This document shows, piece by piece, positions 37,001 through 44,270 of a stretch of 51,454 nucleotides of DNA. The notes under the pieces are model-generated. The model was not told where the DNA came from. It worked only from the letters and a program-made list of their open reading frames with translations, and made no database searches. The stretch's first letter is position 1. Every line of letters begins with the position of its first letter. Source of the DNA: Saccoglossus kowalevskii (taxonomy: Eukaryota; Hemichordata; Enteropneusta; Harrimaniidae); the NCBI RefSeq assembly GCF_000003605.2, contig NW_003140813.1, positions 390,585-442,038 of the forward strand, written 5' to 3'. The translations under genes and the position numbers were made by a program.

Positions 37001-40000
37001 TTTGCATACTGAATTATTGAAAAAAGTATAATTTTGACCATGGACACACCACTGTCATACTTTGTAACTAAAATTTTAGCACATGCACTGATACGGCAAT
37101 GTACATGTACATAATAAATCTAAACCTGCTACACATACCAAGACTGCTTCACAAACTGGGATGAATACATAAGGTAACGAGAGAGACATAATGAAAGAGA
37201 CGATATCCACTCTGTGTATCATGTACGCACACATTACTGTGATAAACAGAACCACGATCAATAAAGATCAATATTTGTAAGCTGGTAAGTTTCACTTTCT
37301 AACAAAAATACATTTTCGACAAGTGGAACAGAGATACGATGGAGATCGATGGCAATTATCATAAGTGAGATCATTTGTAAAAATGGGAATGTAAACAATG
37401 CACTTTCATCAACAGCCAAATTTAACGCAAATGCATGAAAAGTTCCCTACTTTTACAAATAGTTTACTTGAATGTTCTACAACGACAGTGTCATGAGTTT
37501 GCTGTTGAATAACATCAGTATTGTCTACAACTGATATGCTAATGAGTCATACAATGTAAAATAGTTCCATCTGAAAGTGAGTTTTTTATGCATTCTTGCG
37601 CAAATTATCAAGAGCCATGAAATAACTAATGTAAATTAGTCATGTGTCTATTATGTAATTCTAAGTATTTTCACAGCAAATTCAAAACTTTAAGTAATTT
37701 TGTTCTGTTTCACTGTATCTAACACACTATTTCACATGGTAGATTTAAAAAACAAAATACTTCTCATAACACAAGAATAAACCTGTTCTGATCAGTAAAT
37801 ATTAAAACATAGCAATGCAACTTTCTTCCACTGTTGCCACAGTTGTCAAACCAGTCTCATTTGATGAGGCCACTGGAACGCAATCTCAGCTACATGTGCA
37901 TCCCATGCATATCATAGTGATACTGATGATTGGTCTGATCGGTAAATTTAGATAGCATGCCTGCCGCTAATCCGGTGTCGGTCACATGACCCATGTCAGG
38001 TCACATGATCCATGTCATGCAAATAGCTAGAAATAAATTGTTATTCAAACACAAATTCACTAGCAACATGTGAATAGACACTGTTTACATTTGTATAGAC
38101 ACTGTTTAAATTTGTATAGGCACTGTTTACATGCGTATAGACAGTGTATACATGTGTTTAGGCACAGTTTACATGTGTATAGGCACAGTTTACATGCGTA
38201 TAGGCAGTTTACATGCGTATAGGCACAGTTTACATGTGTATAGGCACAGTTTACATGTGTATAGGCACAGTTTACATGTGTATAGGCACAGTTTACATGC
38301 GTATAGGCAGTTTACATGCGTATAGGCACAGTTTACATGTGTATAGGCACAGTTTACATGTGTATAGGCACAGTTTACATGTGTATAGGCACAGTTTACA
38401 TGTGTATGGACACAGTTTACATGTGTATAGACACTGTTTACATGTGTATAGACACAGTTTACATGTGTATAGGCACAGTTTACATGTGTATAGGCACAGT
38501 TTACATGTGTATGGACACAGTTTACATGTGTATACTATACACATGTGTATGTCTATACAGTATAGACACTGTTTACATTTGTATAGGCACTGTTTACATG
38601 TATACATGTATAGGCACTGTTTACATGTGTATATGCACTGTTTACATGTGTATATATACTGTTTACATGTATACATGTATAGGCATGTTTACATGTGTAT
38701 ATGCACTGTTTACATGTGTATATGCACTGTTTACATGTATACATGTATAGGCACTGTTTACATGTGTATATATACTGTTTACATGTATACATGTATAAGC
38801 ACTGTTTACATGTGTATATGCACTGTTTACATGTGTATATATACTGTTTACATGTATACATGTATAGGCACTATTTACATGTGTATATATACTGTTTACA
38901 TGTATACATGTATAGGCACTGTTTACATTTGTATATATACTGTTTACATGTATACATGTATAGGCACTGTTTACATGTGTATATATACTGTTTACATGTA
39001 TACATGTATAGGCACTGTTTACATGTGTATATATACTGTTTACATGTATACATGTATATGCACTGTTTACATTTGTATATATACTGTTTACATGTATACA
39101 TGTATATGCACTGTTTACATGTGTATATGCACTGTTTGCATTTGTATATATACTGTTTACATGTATATGCACTGTTTACATGTGTATATATACTGTTTAC
39201 ATGTATACATGTATAGGCACTGTTTACATGTGTATATATACTGTTTACATGTATACATGTATAGGCACTGTTTACATTTGTATATGCACTGTTTACATGT
39301 GTATATATACTGTTTACATGTATAGGCACTGTTTACATGTGTATATGCACTGTTTACATGTGTATATATACTGTTTACATGTGTATATGCACTGTTTACA
39401 TGTATACATGTATAGGCACTGTTTACATGTGTATATGCACTGTTTACATGTGTATATATACTGTTTACATGTATACATGTATAGGCACTGTTTACATATG
39501 TATATGCACTGTTTACATGTATACATGTATAGGCACTGTTTACATTTGCATATGCACTGTTTACATGTATAGGCACTGTTTACATGTCTATATGCACTGT
39601 TTACATGTGTATATGCACTGTTTACATGTGTACATATACTGTTTACATGTGTATATGCACTGTTTACATGTGTATATATACTGTTTACATGTATATAGCC
39701 TGTACACCCCATGTAATTTAATTTACATGTATGCATAAATTAAAAATTTCCCCAAAACAAGCAAATAATGCAGCTCATCTTTTTAACAAGATTTGTGAGA
39801 GTGGAGAGAAAGAATACCAGACACATGACAGCACAATTCACAAATGACGTCACAAAGCAATACATAACATGCTTAATTATTCATAAAGTTGTTTGATTCA
39901 GACAAACCAATAGGTACAAAAACTATACGTAGAATAGTGACAGATGTATTTTATCAATGTAGCATTGGAATAACTTGACAAGAGCTTAATTCCTCAAAGG

Positions 40001-40281
40001 CATTTGCAACAAGACACAGAAACGCCACAGCAATGTAAAGTAATGTAGTTGTGCGTTTGAAAGATCACCAACGTTTATGCACGTGGTCCACATATGATCA
40101 TATTCTGAACAACGTGCTATGGTTACGTCAGTTTTATTCTTCAGAAAATCTCATAACTGGGACAAACACTAATTACCTTGAGGCCGCTTGGAAGGAGAAG
40201 GTGCAACAGGAGTTTGTCCATCGGCACAAGAGAGCAAACAGTCAGAGTCAGAATTCTCTACACTACCACTCGATGCCCGAT
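11655..40281 (-). CDS. TMCC: TMCC family ER membrane coiled-coil protein (15 coding exons, 5' end missing)
   Basis: The joined minus-strand exons give about 635 residues, close to vertebrate TMCC1. In order the product has an N-terminal Ser-rich segment, a basic LFQRKKE and VLQQIR region, a Ser/Arg linker, a first coiled coil ([20 protein letters not shown] through [13 protein letters not shown]), a [19 protein letters not shown] module, AVVSKPKEF and NKFGSADNI, a PKFGDD...[10 protein letters not shown] linker, a second coiled coil ([21 protein letters not shown], then [12 protein letters not shown]), and two hydrophobic segments at the C-terminus. In vertebrates TMCC proteins are ER membrane proteins anchored by the C-terminal hairpin; TMCC1 acts at ER-endosome contacts during endosome fission. 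Exons run 40177-40281, 34195-34378, 32746-32944, 31065-31236, 30749-30971, 29683-29727, 28420-28464, 25800-25879, 21325-21370, 20334-20423, 16755-16947, 15270-15335, about 14495-14649, 13529-13707 and 11655-11781. The start-codon exon was not found. Exon 13 is damaged as written. Confidence 0.93.
12541..13135 (+). repeat. Interspersed repeat family A, copy 1 (intron 14)
   Basis: It shows two successive modules with the family A landmarks: tgaatcggat/tgaatccaat after an agctggcaattt-type segment, caaggtccc-like and accaagtttgaa stretches, and cagctaccttgaatcgggtc near the 3' end followed by gatgtgcatgtgt. It ends with an acacacac run and gaggtcaaagcataag. It is in plus orientation. Confidence 0.65.
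13529..13707 (-). CDS. TMCC: TMCC exon 14: end of coiled coil and first transmembrane segment
   Basis: 179 bases between a ttttttgtag acceptor and a gtgagt donor. It reads [32 protein letters not shown], then the hydrophobic [20 protein letters not shown] and ITPFMKT, leaving CG. It matches the family ISKMEL-poly(Q) and [25 protein letters not shown] sequence. Confidence 0.97.
14495..14649 (-). pseudogene. TMCC: TMCC exon 13: coiled-coil exon, frame broken as written
   Basis: About 155 bases, where 156 are expected from the family. Similar blocks appear in the right order but in shifting frames: [17 protein letters not shown], then [20 protein letters not shown], then a TAA, then EQCQTK before a gtaagc donor. 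I count three places where the length is off by one or two bases, plus the TAA and one extra base at the end. The acceptor next to the long poly(T) tract (14655-14693 on the plus strand) is also imperfect. Flanking exons are intact and join in phase 0. Local assembly or consensus error is the simplest explanation; a truly decayed exon is the alternative. Confidence 0.8.
14655..14693 (+). repeat. 39-base poly(A) run (poly(T) on the TMCC strand)
   Basis: An uninterrupted run of A. On the transcribed strand it is a T tract directly before exon 13, where a polypyrimidine tract would sit. Homopolymers of this length are prone to assembly error. Confidence 0.95.
15270..15335 (-). CDS. TMCC: TMCC exon 12: 66-base coiled-coil exon
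   Basis: The acceptor is ttcttcag and the donor gtcagt. It reads [20 protein letters not shown] then YE, phase 0 at both ends. It matches the family YxxxYxxxxQxLQEERYRCE stretch. Confidence 0.95.
15590..16690 (+). repeat. 18-bp minisatellite with a 54-bp higher-order unit (intron 11)
   Basis: Units are gttggcaatggtggcata, gttggtaatgtaggtgta and gctggaaatgtaggcata. In 16230-16560 these three alternate regularly, giving a 54-base higher-order repeat; elsewhere the order is irregular. Because 18 is a multiple of three, long frames open on both strands (Gly/Val/Asn-rich on plus, Pro/Thr-rich on minus). I treat them as repeat artefacts. Confidence 0.9.
16755..16947 (-). CDS. TMCC: TMCC exon 11: SGSV linker and start of the second coiled coil
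   Basis: 193 bases between a ttttttgtag acceptor and a gtgagt donor. It reads [20 protein letters not shown], then [18 protein letters not shown], then [20 protein letters not shown] and TLETVK. The PK(F/Y)G, SSxTSGSV and LLxExQEIRExQ patterns match TMCC1. It ends in phase 0. Confidence 0.96.
17350..18060 (+). repeat. Interspersed repeat family A, copy 2, with a GACGGA-type tail (intron 10)
   Basis: This is the most complete copy. It starts aacaagccatgcatggcac, continues through taagatatat, gtcagtgatatggatcca and gcttgattatgatga, then has gccattttgaa, catcaaggtccc, gccaccgttcagctatcttg and a tail of gacggacggacggatggac plus an acacac run. The first 260 bases match 32979-33235 closely. Confidence 0.75.
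18061..18615 (+). repeat. 35-bp minisatellite (intron 10)
   Basis: The unit is cctttaaatgtatcacatgc followed by acagataaaactgtg, in about 15 copies with small indels. It starts directly at the GACGGA tail of the family A copy, suggesting it expanded from that element's end. Confidence 0.9.
19612..19975 (+). repeat. 48-bp minisatellite, one CCAAT box per unit (intron 10)
   Basis: Eight gccaatca motifs begin at 19627, 19675, 19723, 19771, 19819, 19869, 19917 and 19965. Spacing is 48 bases except one step of 50. Units continue gaacaagagtggtttgctat and attTgg(a/g)catg-type sequence. Each has the sequence agCCAATCAg, which fits the NF-Y consensus. Confidence 0.93.
20334..20423 (-). CDS. TMCC: TMCC exon 10: linker exon
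   Basis: The acceptor chosen is tttttttccaatttag, the best pyrimidine tract; the donor is gtatgt. It reads [20 protein letters not shown] then RGFSVPIIT and leaves AC. Two further AG acceptors, giving starts at 20411 and 20408, keep the same frame. I see no strong family match for this segment, but its phases fit both neighbours. Confidence 0.78.
20424..21324. other. TMCC intron 9, no other feature
   Basis: Unique-looking AT-rich intron sequence. Short frames at 20406-20734 overlap exon 10 on the opposite strand and have no domain. Confidence 0.5.
21325..21370 (-). CDS. TMCC: TMCC exon 9: 46-base acidic linker exon
   Basis: The acceptor is cctgatag and the donor gtacga. With the carried A it reads [15 protein letters not shown] and leaves AG. 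It corresponds to the acidic linker after SADNI in TMCC1. Its acceptor lies only about 58 bases from the 32-bp tandem array. Confidence 0.85.
21429..25190 (+). repeat. 32-bp tandem array with AP-1-like/E-box unit (intron 8)
   Basis: The consensus unit is cagtgaggtgctcagtggca followed by gctgactcatac. About 92 units precede the gap and about four follow it. Each full unit has TGACTCA overlapping CAGCTG. Variants include a short ggagactcat unit, ggcaactgac, gctccgtggc and ggtactcag; groups of variants recur, showing duplication of multi-unit blocks. The array starts about 58 bases from the exon 9 acceptor. Confidence 0.97.
24386..25060. other. Assembly gap of 675 N inside the 32-bp array
   Basis: All bases are N. 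Both sides are array sequence, so the true array length is unknown; 675 may be an estimate. Confidence 0.99.
25800..25879 (-). CDS. TMCC: TMCC exon 8: VSKP and NKFGSADNI module
   Basis: 80 bases between a tactacag acceptor and a gtaagt donor. It encodes [20 protein letters not shown], then DNIDTM, and leaves one base. This is nearly identical to the vertebrate [21 protein letters not shown] block, so identification is firm. Confidence 0.97.
26165..26465 (+). repeat. Interspersed repeat family A, copy 3 (intron 7)
   Basis: Landmarks in order: tgtgtaaagtttgaaattca, caaggcaagtcagagatatg, aatgtatgtacaaa, then ttcgggaatggcaaaaatg. It is plus-oriented, diverged, and lacks the microsatellite tail. 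Confidence 0.55.
26975..27435 (+). repeat. Interspersed repeat family A, copy 4 (intron 7)
   Basis: Landmarks include gatggccaccagtcagccat, ttcggttcaggaatggcaga, gctgccattcagccatcttg and tgtgaagtttgaatgtgatt. It is plus-oriented. The GACA microsatellite begins about 300 bases further on. Confidence 0.65.
27742..28023 (+). repeat. GACA/GACAGA microsatellite (intron 7)
   Basis: About 280 bases of gaca repeats with interspersed gacagaga and gatatata units. The opposite-strand frames reading VCLSVCLS are a direct consequence of the repeat. Confidence 0.97.
28420..28464 (-). CDS. TMCC: TMCC exon 7: 45-base exon, [14 protein letters not shown]
   Basis: The acceptor is aacattag and the donor gtaagc. 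It reads [14 protein letters not shown] and leaves AG, matching the family GGFSSFSQATHSAAG segment. It is the same size and phase as the exon before it. Confidence 0.9.
29140..30035 (+). repeat. Diverged direct repeats flanking exon 6
   Basis: Copies at about 29140-29272 and 29920-30032 share cctcaatttt/tctcaatttt, ataaaatgttatg, ggtatctatga, gtgttggacatttat and gggtctgggcattttacact. The second copy lacks about 20 bases. Both are plus-oriented and sit on either side of the 45-base exon at 29683-29727. Confidence 0.75.
29683..29727 (-). CDS. TMCC: TMCC exon 6: 45-base exon, [13 protein letters not shown]
   Basis: The acceptor is ttttgcag and the donor gtaagt. After completing Lys it reads [14 protein letters not shown] and leaves GG. 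It matches the Gly-rich segment after MHQGLK in TMCC1. At 45 bases with phase 2 at both ends, it could be skipped without breaking the frame. Confidence 0.92.
30749..30971 (-). CDS. TMCC: TMCC exon 5: core of the first coiled coil
   Basis: 223 bases between a tttcag acceptor and a gtaagt donor. It encodes [17 protein letters not shown], then [34 protein letters not shown] and [12 protein letters not shown]. This is the most conserved block of the family and by itself identifies the gene. It leaves AA, completing Lys with the next exon. The reading frame continues upstream through the acceptor to an ATG at 31008, which I treat as intronic. Confidence 0.97.
31065..31236 (-). CDS. TMCC: TMCC exon 4: start of the first coiled coil
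   Basis: 172 bases between a ttcttacag-type acceptor and a gtacgt donor. It begins in phase 0 with [20 protein letters not shown], continues [20 protein letters not shown], and ends [17 protein letters not shown] plus one base. The segment from DPLRAK onward aligns with the TMCC coiled-coil start (QQKIL-ITEQIK-EQ-ARD pattern in vertebrates). Confidence 0.95.
31237..32745. other. TMCC intron 3 with a CpG-richer patch
   Basis: No repeat or gene is evident. CpG dinucleotides are locally frequent around 31850-32200, upstream of exon 4 on the transcribed strand. An alternative promoter is possible but not shown. Confidence 0.35.
32746..32944 (-). CDS. TMCC: TMCC exon 3: Ser/Arg-rich linker
   Basis: 199 bases after a ctgttgtag acceptor, ending at gtaagt. 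The first base completes the Met codon; 66 codons then read [17 protein letters not shown] through [12 protein letters not shown] and end in phase 0. It is rich in Ser and Arg, probably disordered, and may be phosphorylated (inference). Confidence 0.85.
32979..33240 (+). repeat. Interspersed repeat family A, copy 5 (intron 2)
   Basis: It starts aacaagccatgcatggcaca like copy 2 and follows it base by base with about 15 percent change through gcttgattacaatga and caaccggtcggccatttt. It is plus-oriented and is followed at once by a 36-bp minisatellite. Confidence 0.8.
33241..33622 (+). repeat. 36-bp minisatellite (intron 2)
   Basis: The unit is gtgtaatatgggacccacat followed by gtgtatatggtgttat, in about ten copies. 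Frames on both strands (for example [12 protein letters not shown]) are repeat artefacts. Confidence 0.95.
34195..34378 (-). CDS. TMCC: TMCC exon 2: basic region and VLQQIR motif
   Basis: 184 bases between a tttacttag acceptor and a gtcagt donor. It encodes [13 protein letters not shown], then [19 protein letters not shown]. The LFQ-basic stretch and the VLQQIR motif followed by a methionine-basic turn correspond to the N-terminal conserved part of TMCC1/2. It enters in phase 1 and leaves AT, giving Met with the next exon. Confidence 0.88.
34490..34935 (+). repeat. Interspersed repeat family A, copy 6, split by an inserted element (intron 1)
   Basis: The left part has aacaagtcatgacatgaccc and aacaaaactgaaatga. 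After the insertion the copy resumes with gagtcagccattttgaatca and later cagccattttgaatccgata. It is plus-oriented. Confidence 0.65.
34547..34731. mobile_element. Short inverted-repeat element, hAT-like MITE
   Basis: The ends are perfect 19-base inverted repeats: aggtatgtaatggcaatct at 34547-34565 and its complement at 34712-34730. The interior carries repeated aagctcag motifs and no protein. The flanks carry an 8-base direct repeat, tgaaatga (34539-34546 and 34732-34739). The right terminus reads CAGGTATG inward; the left lacks the first C. An 8-base duplication and CAGG-type ends fit hAT elements. Length is about 185 bases. Confidence 0.75.
34990..36115 (+). repeat. Satellite-like array with a unit of about 157 bp (intron 1)
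   Basis: About six units share gcaatcggacttgcggtttt, aacaagaagtcgaaaatatc, aattagagaattaaagatat and gagagaggtccacatgtagt. The gcaat...gactt anchors lie about 155-159 bases apart, except for one doubled step caused by the SINE insertion. A single related unit occurs at 50380-50545. Confidence 0.85.
35419..35597 (+). mobile_element. tRNA-derived SINE inside the 157-bp array
   Basis: The head looks like a tRNA: an A-box-like tggtagcatagtggttgttg, an anticodon stem-loop cagactcatgatctg (4-base stem, 7-base loop with CAT centrally, as in tRNA-Met) and a B-box-like gttcaaatcc. The body (gggtcgacccctaccctggg, then caattccactggccgagatt) is not tRNA-like. It interrupts the array unit, and part of that unit is missing. 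I see no clear target duplication. Confidence 0.75.
36125..36425 (+). repeat. Interspersed repeat family A, copy 7 (intron 1)
   Basis: Landmarks: gggtccggaatggcaaaaat, accgccattcggccattttg, gaatggacaagcatatgt, gtgaagtttgaatgtgatcg, and the end gaggtcaaaccatacatg. It is plus-oriented and directly follows the 157-bp array. Confidence 0.7.
36426..38070. other. Intron 1 sequence without recognised features
   Basis: AT-rich sequence with short homopolymers. No exon, RNA or repeat that I can name. Confidence 0.45.
38077..39692 (+). repeat. 21/27-bp minisatellite (intron 1)
   Basis: The left block (to about 38530) repeats ggcacagtttacatgtgtat plus one base. The right block alternates units such as tgtttacatgtgtatatgca and longer ones holding catgtatacatgtatagg. 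Units are multiples of three, so several frames stay open on both strands, the longest being 370 codons (38213-39325). These have no complexity beyond the repeat. ACATGT palindromes and TGTTTAC motifs recur throughout the right block. Confidence 0.95.
40177..40281 (-). CDS. TMCC: TMCC exon 1 of those found: N-terminal Ser-rich segment
   Basis: The 105-base exon follows a tgtctccag acceptor and ends at a gtaatt donor. It enters in phase 1, reads [14 protein letters not shown] then [14 protein letters not shown], and leaves one base (G) that completes a Gly codon with the next exon. Low-complexity, Ser/Asp-rich and probably disordered. Family support comes mainly from the phase fit and position, not from similarity. 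Confidence 0.7.
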
Positions 40282-43200
40282 CTGGAGACAAAAAACGAGA
40301 GAAGACAGAGAAACAACACACATAAGTCATACAAGAAATAAATGAAATGTAATATACAACACAATTAACAAAGAACATACCAAAAATAATATTAAAGAAA
40401 AACACAGTGTATGTATTTGGTTTTAGAGAAAAATAGATATACCGTGGTGGATAGTGAAATGAGTTGTGTGTGTTGTGTACAATGAATGAAATACCACCAG
40501 CATACTTGCATCTATTGAGGATTAAAATATTAAGAACACATGAAGGATTCCAGATAAAACAGCAATACACAGATATGAATAGCACTCACACAAATTTAGA
40601 AATACTTCCCAGAATGCAATTGCCAAGGTTACATTAAATACTCAATGAATGATGCATACTAAAATAATCAAGTCTAATAAAACAGTAAGAGTACACGCAC
40701 TCAACTTAGAATTACAGTGAGGGGCATTGAACACAGTATAGAAAAGGTAATTTAATCTCCATCACCTAAAATGCCTTTCCCAAAGTTGCCAACAGAGGGC
40801 ACATATCAGCAATAATTGCAATTACCAACAAGCTTCTGTTTTTCATTAAAAGGTCCATGGAAGAGGTTATTTGTACATCAATAAAAAATCAGTCAATATT
40901 TAAACTCTTTACTCTCACAGAAATAATTAGTGTGGCATGTTTCATTGCATAAGCCCACTACGATAAATGTCATTTCATACTGTTATATGTGTCTTGGATT
41001 GATGTGATTTAAGTGACCACGTTTTTATACAATTTATCTTAAATAACAAGTATCATAATACCGTTCACCATAAAAAACAAATTATATAAACTATATATCT
41101 GTCAGTCATTGATACTGTAAGTCCTTATTTGGAAACAAGAATTCGATTACATGAACAAACTACAAGGATTAAACACATAAATCAATCATTTCACGCAAAC
41201 AATTAATTTGTTAAACAAATCCTGAGTAGCCACTTGAGTCAGTTAAAATCATCAGGCTGCGTAGTAATTTTATTAGCCAAGTATACGATTATACGTGCAC
41301 AGTTACTTGACCTACAATGTATGTGGTACTGTTTTACGCAGTTCTTTTAAATACATTATGCAAAAACCTCACAATTAGTACATAGAACACTCTCGGTAGT
41401 CATGTATGTAGGAAAGACTCACTCACTCAAACACTATTAAAGGTGTACACAAAAAATACACTACAATCATCATGAATTGTGTGTCCAGATATGGTATATT
41501 TTAAACAAACAATTTACATCACATGAGAACGACCGTGAACATGAATGAGTGTGATGACTATGTTGCTTTCAAAAAGTATGGCAACAGAAAAAACAATTAT
41601 GTTAGTGAGTTCTAAAGTAATATTTGTGTGATAACTGCTGGGATTAAATTCTGGTGAAAAATTTATAATGACCAACTACTATGGATAAATATATACACAT
41701 GTATGCTAGCTATGTGCAGGAAACATAAACAAACAAAATGATAACACAAACATGGATGAGAAAACTGAAAAAAGCATACAAATAATGTTATTTACACTTA
41801 AAGTTTACACATGTACATAGAACATATTAATAAGCTAAAAGGTCAGGGGTCAATATTAGGCCCTCTATTAATATGAATATTCTGGTTTGGTGAAATCTTG
41901 AGAAAATATAAGTATAAATAAACTACTGGTACAAGTATACTGTATTGGTGATCTGGTGCACATTGCAGTAGTTAGTTTGTGTTTTTGAGACTCTTTTTAA
42001 ACTGCATTTCAATCACTGTGACTGCCTCTGGGAAAATACATATTACATATTTCTTACTAGCAAGCTTTAGACAGGGTTTCTAAGTTTACACATAGAATGA
42101 TTACCCAACAAACCTGAAAGTAATATGAAATGAATTGGTGTTGTGGGTTTGTTACAAAAAAGGCCACAAAAATCAAACCAACCCCCTAGAGATTTGTACG
42201 GTCAAACTAAATTAACTTTAATTAAGATATATACATGTAAACTAATCTGTAAATGCAAAAGGTCATTTATTTACTTCCAGAGACTATCCATAGTCAATAT
42301 TAAGTATGTGTCATTTTTTATTTATAGATTATCAATTCATTTTAATCCGGTAAGCATGTTTTTCTTGCTAGATTACCGGTACTCAGGCAAGCAGCTGGCA
42401 ATAAACATTTTTCTGCAATTTTATTATTTTCTTGTCATAAAAAATGAATATCAGGGTATGATACGATAATGTGGCATGGCGGTGATGTTCAAAATTACAG
42501 TATGGGGGCGCTATATGGAATCAATACATGTACACAATTGTAGCAGTACTACATGTACACGGGTGCTGTTCGAGATGGTACACACACAGACAGATGGATA
42601 GACTGACAGACGTACATGCACATGCACATTCATGTATGGATCCTCAGACAAAATTATTTGGAAAGGTATAGATGTAGCCATGGAGACAGTTTTGCAAGAA
42701 TGCCTAGGTGATTGCTACACATTTTATGTGATACAATGAGTTGAGATAGATCTTCTAGCTCCGGCCCATTATGAACCTTTTTTTAGCAAAATGAATTACT
42801 TACACTGACAAGCAGGTTGACATAAATGGTATAGAACAGATAACAGGAAAGCTGTGACAGGTGTAAGTCAAACGAGAGTTGAATAAACTTTTTATACAAG
42901 ATCGAACAATATATAATTAAAAGACCTATCTAGGCATGTAAAATAAGTTACACCATCTGATGTTATTGGACAAATACATTAAAGGTCAAACGAGGTTCAA
43001 CCATGTGACTCTCCTCGCCCTAAAAAGAAACCCCAGCATTACCTTATACGTGGAAGCTTAATCTGTTCACGTAGTACACACAATAAATGCCTGATAATAT
43101 TTCAGTATTTTTTTTTATAATATTACATACTCAATTTGAAAAAAAAATTTCATGAAAATATTGGAAAACACGTCATAATTTGATAATTATGGTAAATATA

Positions 43201-44060
43201 CTGACTACCAAAAGAGTCTATGTTTGACAGGCAATATGTAAAATCTACATGTATAAACAGTAATATATTTGAATAAATTCACCTGCATATAGCGATTAGT
43301 GTACAATAACATGAGCGCAGTGGTAGGCATGGGATATTATACATATATATAGTCCAGCATATATTACATGTAATACTGGAATCATAGAACATCATAGTCA
43401 TTTAAATAAATGCACAATATTTGCATTGTAAATTTAATGCTATAAGAGCTATGTCATACAGTGTGTGATTTAGATCTCACTCACATTATTATGTTTTCAA
43501 TGATTTTCAGAACATTCAAAACCATTTATTTCCACTTCCTGCTGAATAAAATTTTGAATTTGACTTTTGAATGGAGTTCTGACAGGATCAAAGGTGAAAC
43601 CTAGAATATTTTCCAAAATTTATATATTCATCCCAATAATGTCATATCATATTCCCAAATTTCTAATATAGAAATGTCAATTTACTGATGTAGACATAGA
43701 CAACATTTTTGTATTCTGACTACTCAAACATATTTTCCATGTCCGGTGGAAAAATGTCTCAGCATACAAGAATAGTTATTCACACATGCACTTTTATTGG
43801 TAGTGTTTTTAATAGAGCAAATATGGTACATCCCCCCCCCCCCCTTCCAGAAAAAAATGATTGACAAACCCTACACTAATCCTACTAAAAATGTATACTT
43901 TTCAATCTGACTGACAACATTGTTACATATATGTTGGTATTTTTTATAAATGACATTTTATTTGGCACTGTCATTAGAGTAGCATAATGTTGTATAACAT
44001 GTAGTCCGAGAGAGTTCTACTTAGCATTATGGTTCCTCACTGGGTTCTGATCTGGTACAG
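40282..44060. other. Region upstream of the first exon found
   Basis: This should be intron or 5' flank of TMCC. I could not identify a start-codon exon ending in phase 1 on the minus strand. A short run of acacacagacagatggatag type lies near 42576-42615. No other gene seen. Confidence 0.4.
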
Positions 44061-44066
44061 TTGTAA

Positions 44067-44270
44067 TTCAACCGGGCCTGAATTAAGTGCTTCATCAAGG
44101 CCTGAATTCAGTGCTTCAACCGGGCCTGAATTCAGTGCTTCAACCGGGCCTGAATTCAGTGCTTCAACCGGGCCTGAATTCAGTGCTTCAACCGGGCCTG
44201 AATTCAGTGCTTCAACCGGGCCTCAATTCAGTGCTTCAATCGGGCCTCAATTCAGTGCTTCAACAAGGCC
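44067..44270 (+). repeat. 24-bp minisatellite
   Basis: The unit is gcttcaaccgggcctgaatt followed by cagt, in about eight copies, with an EcoRI-type gaattc in most. A plus frame reads STGPEFSA repeats, which I treat as an artefact because no gene context is visible. Confidence 0.93.

Noticed and set aside
38213-39325. 370-codon plus-strand open frame, with several long frames on the other strand
   Set aside because: It is entirely 21/27-base tandem repeat. Frames are open on both strands at once because unit lengths are multiples of three; there is no splice or start context and no non-repeat sequence.
40051-40341. 96-residue plus-strand frame
   Set aside because: It overlaps TMCC exon 1 on the opposite strand, and its Gln/His/Arg-rich content mirrors that exon.
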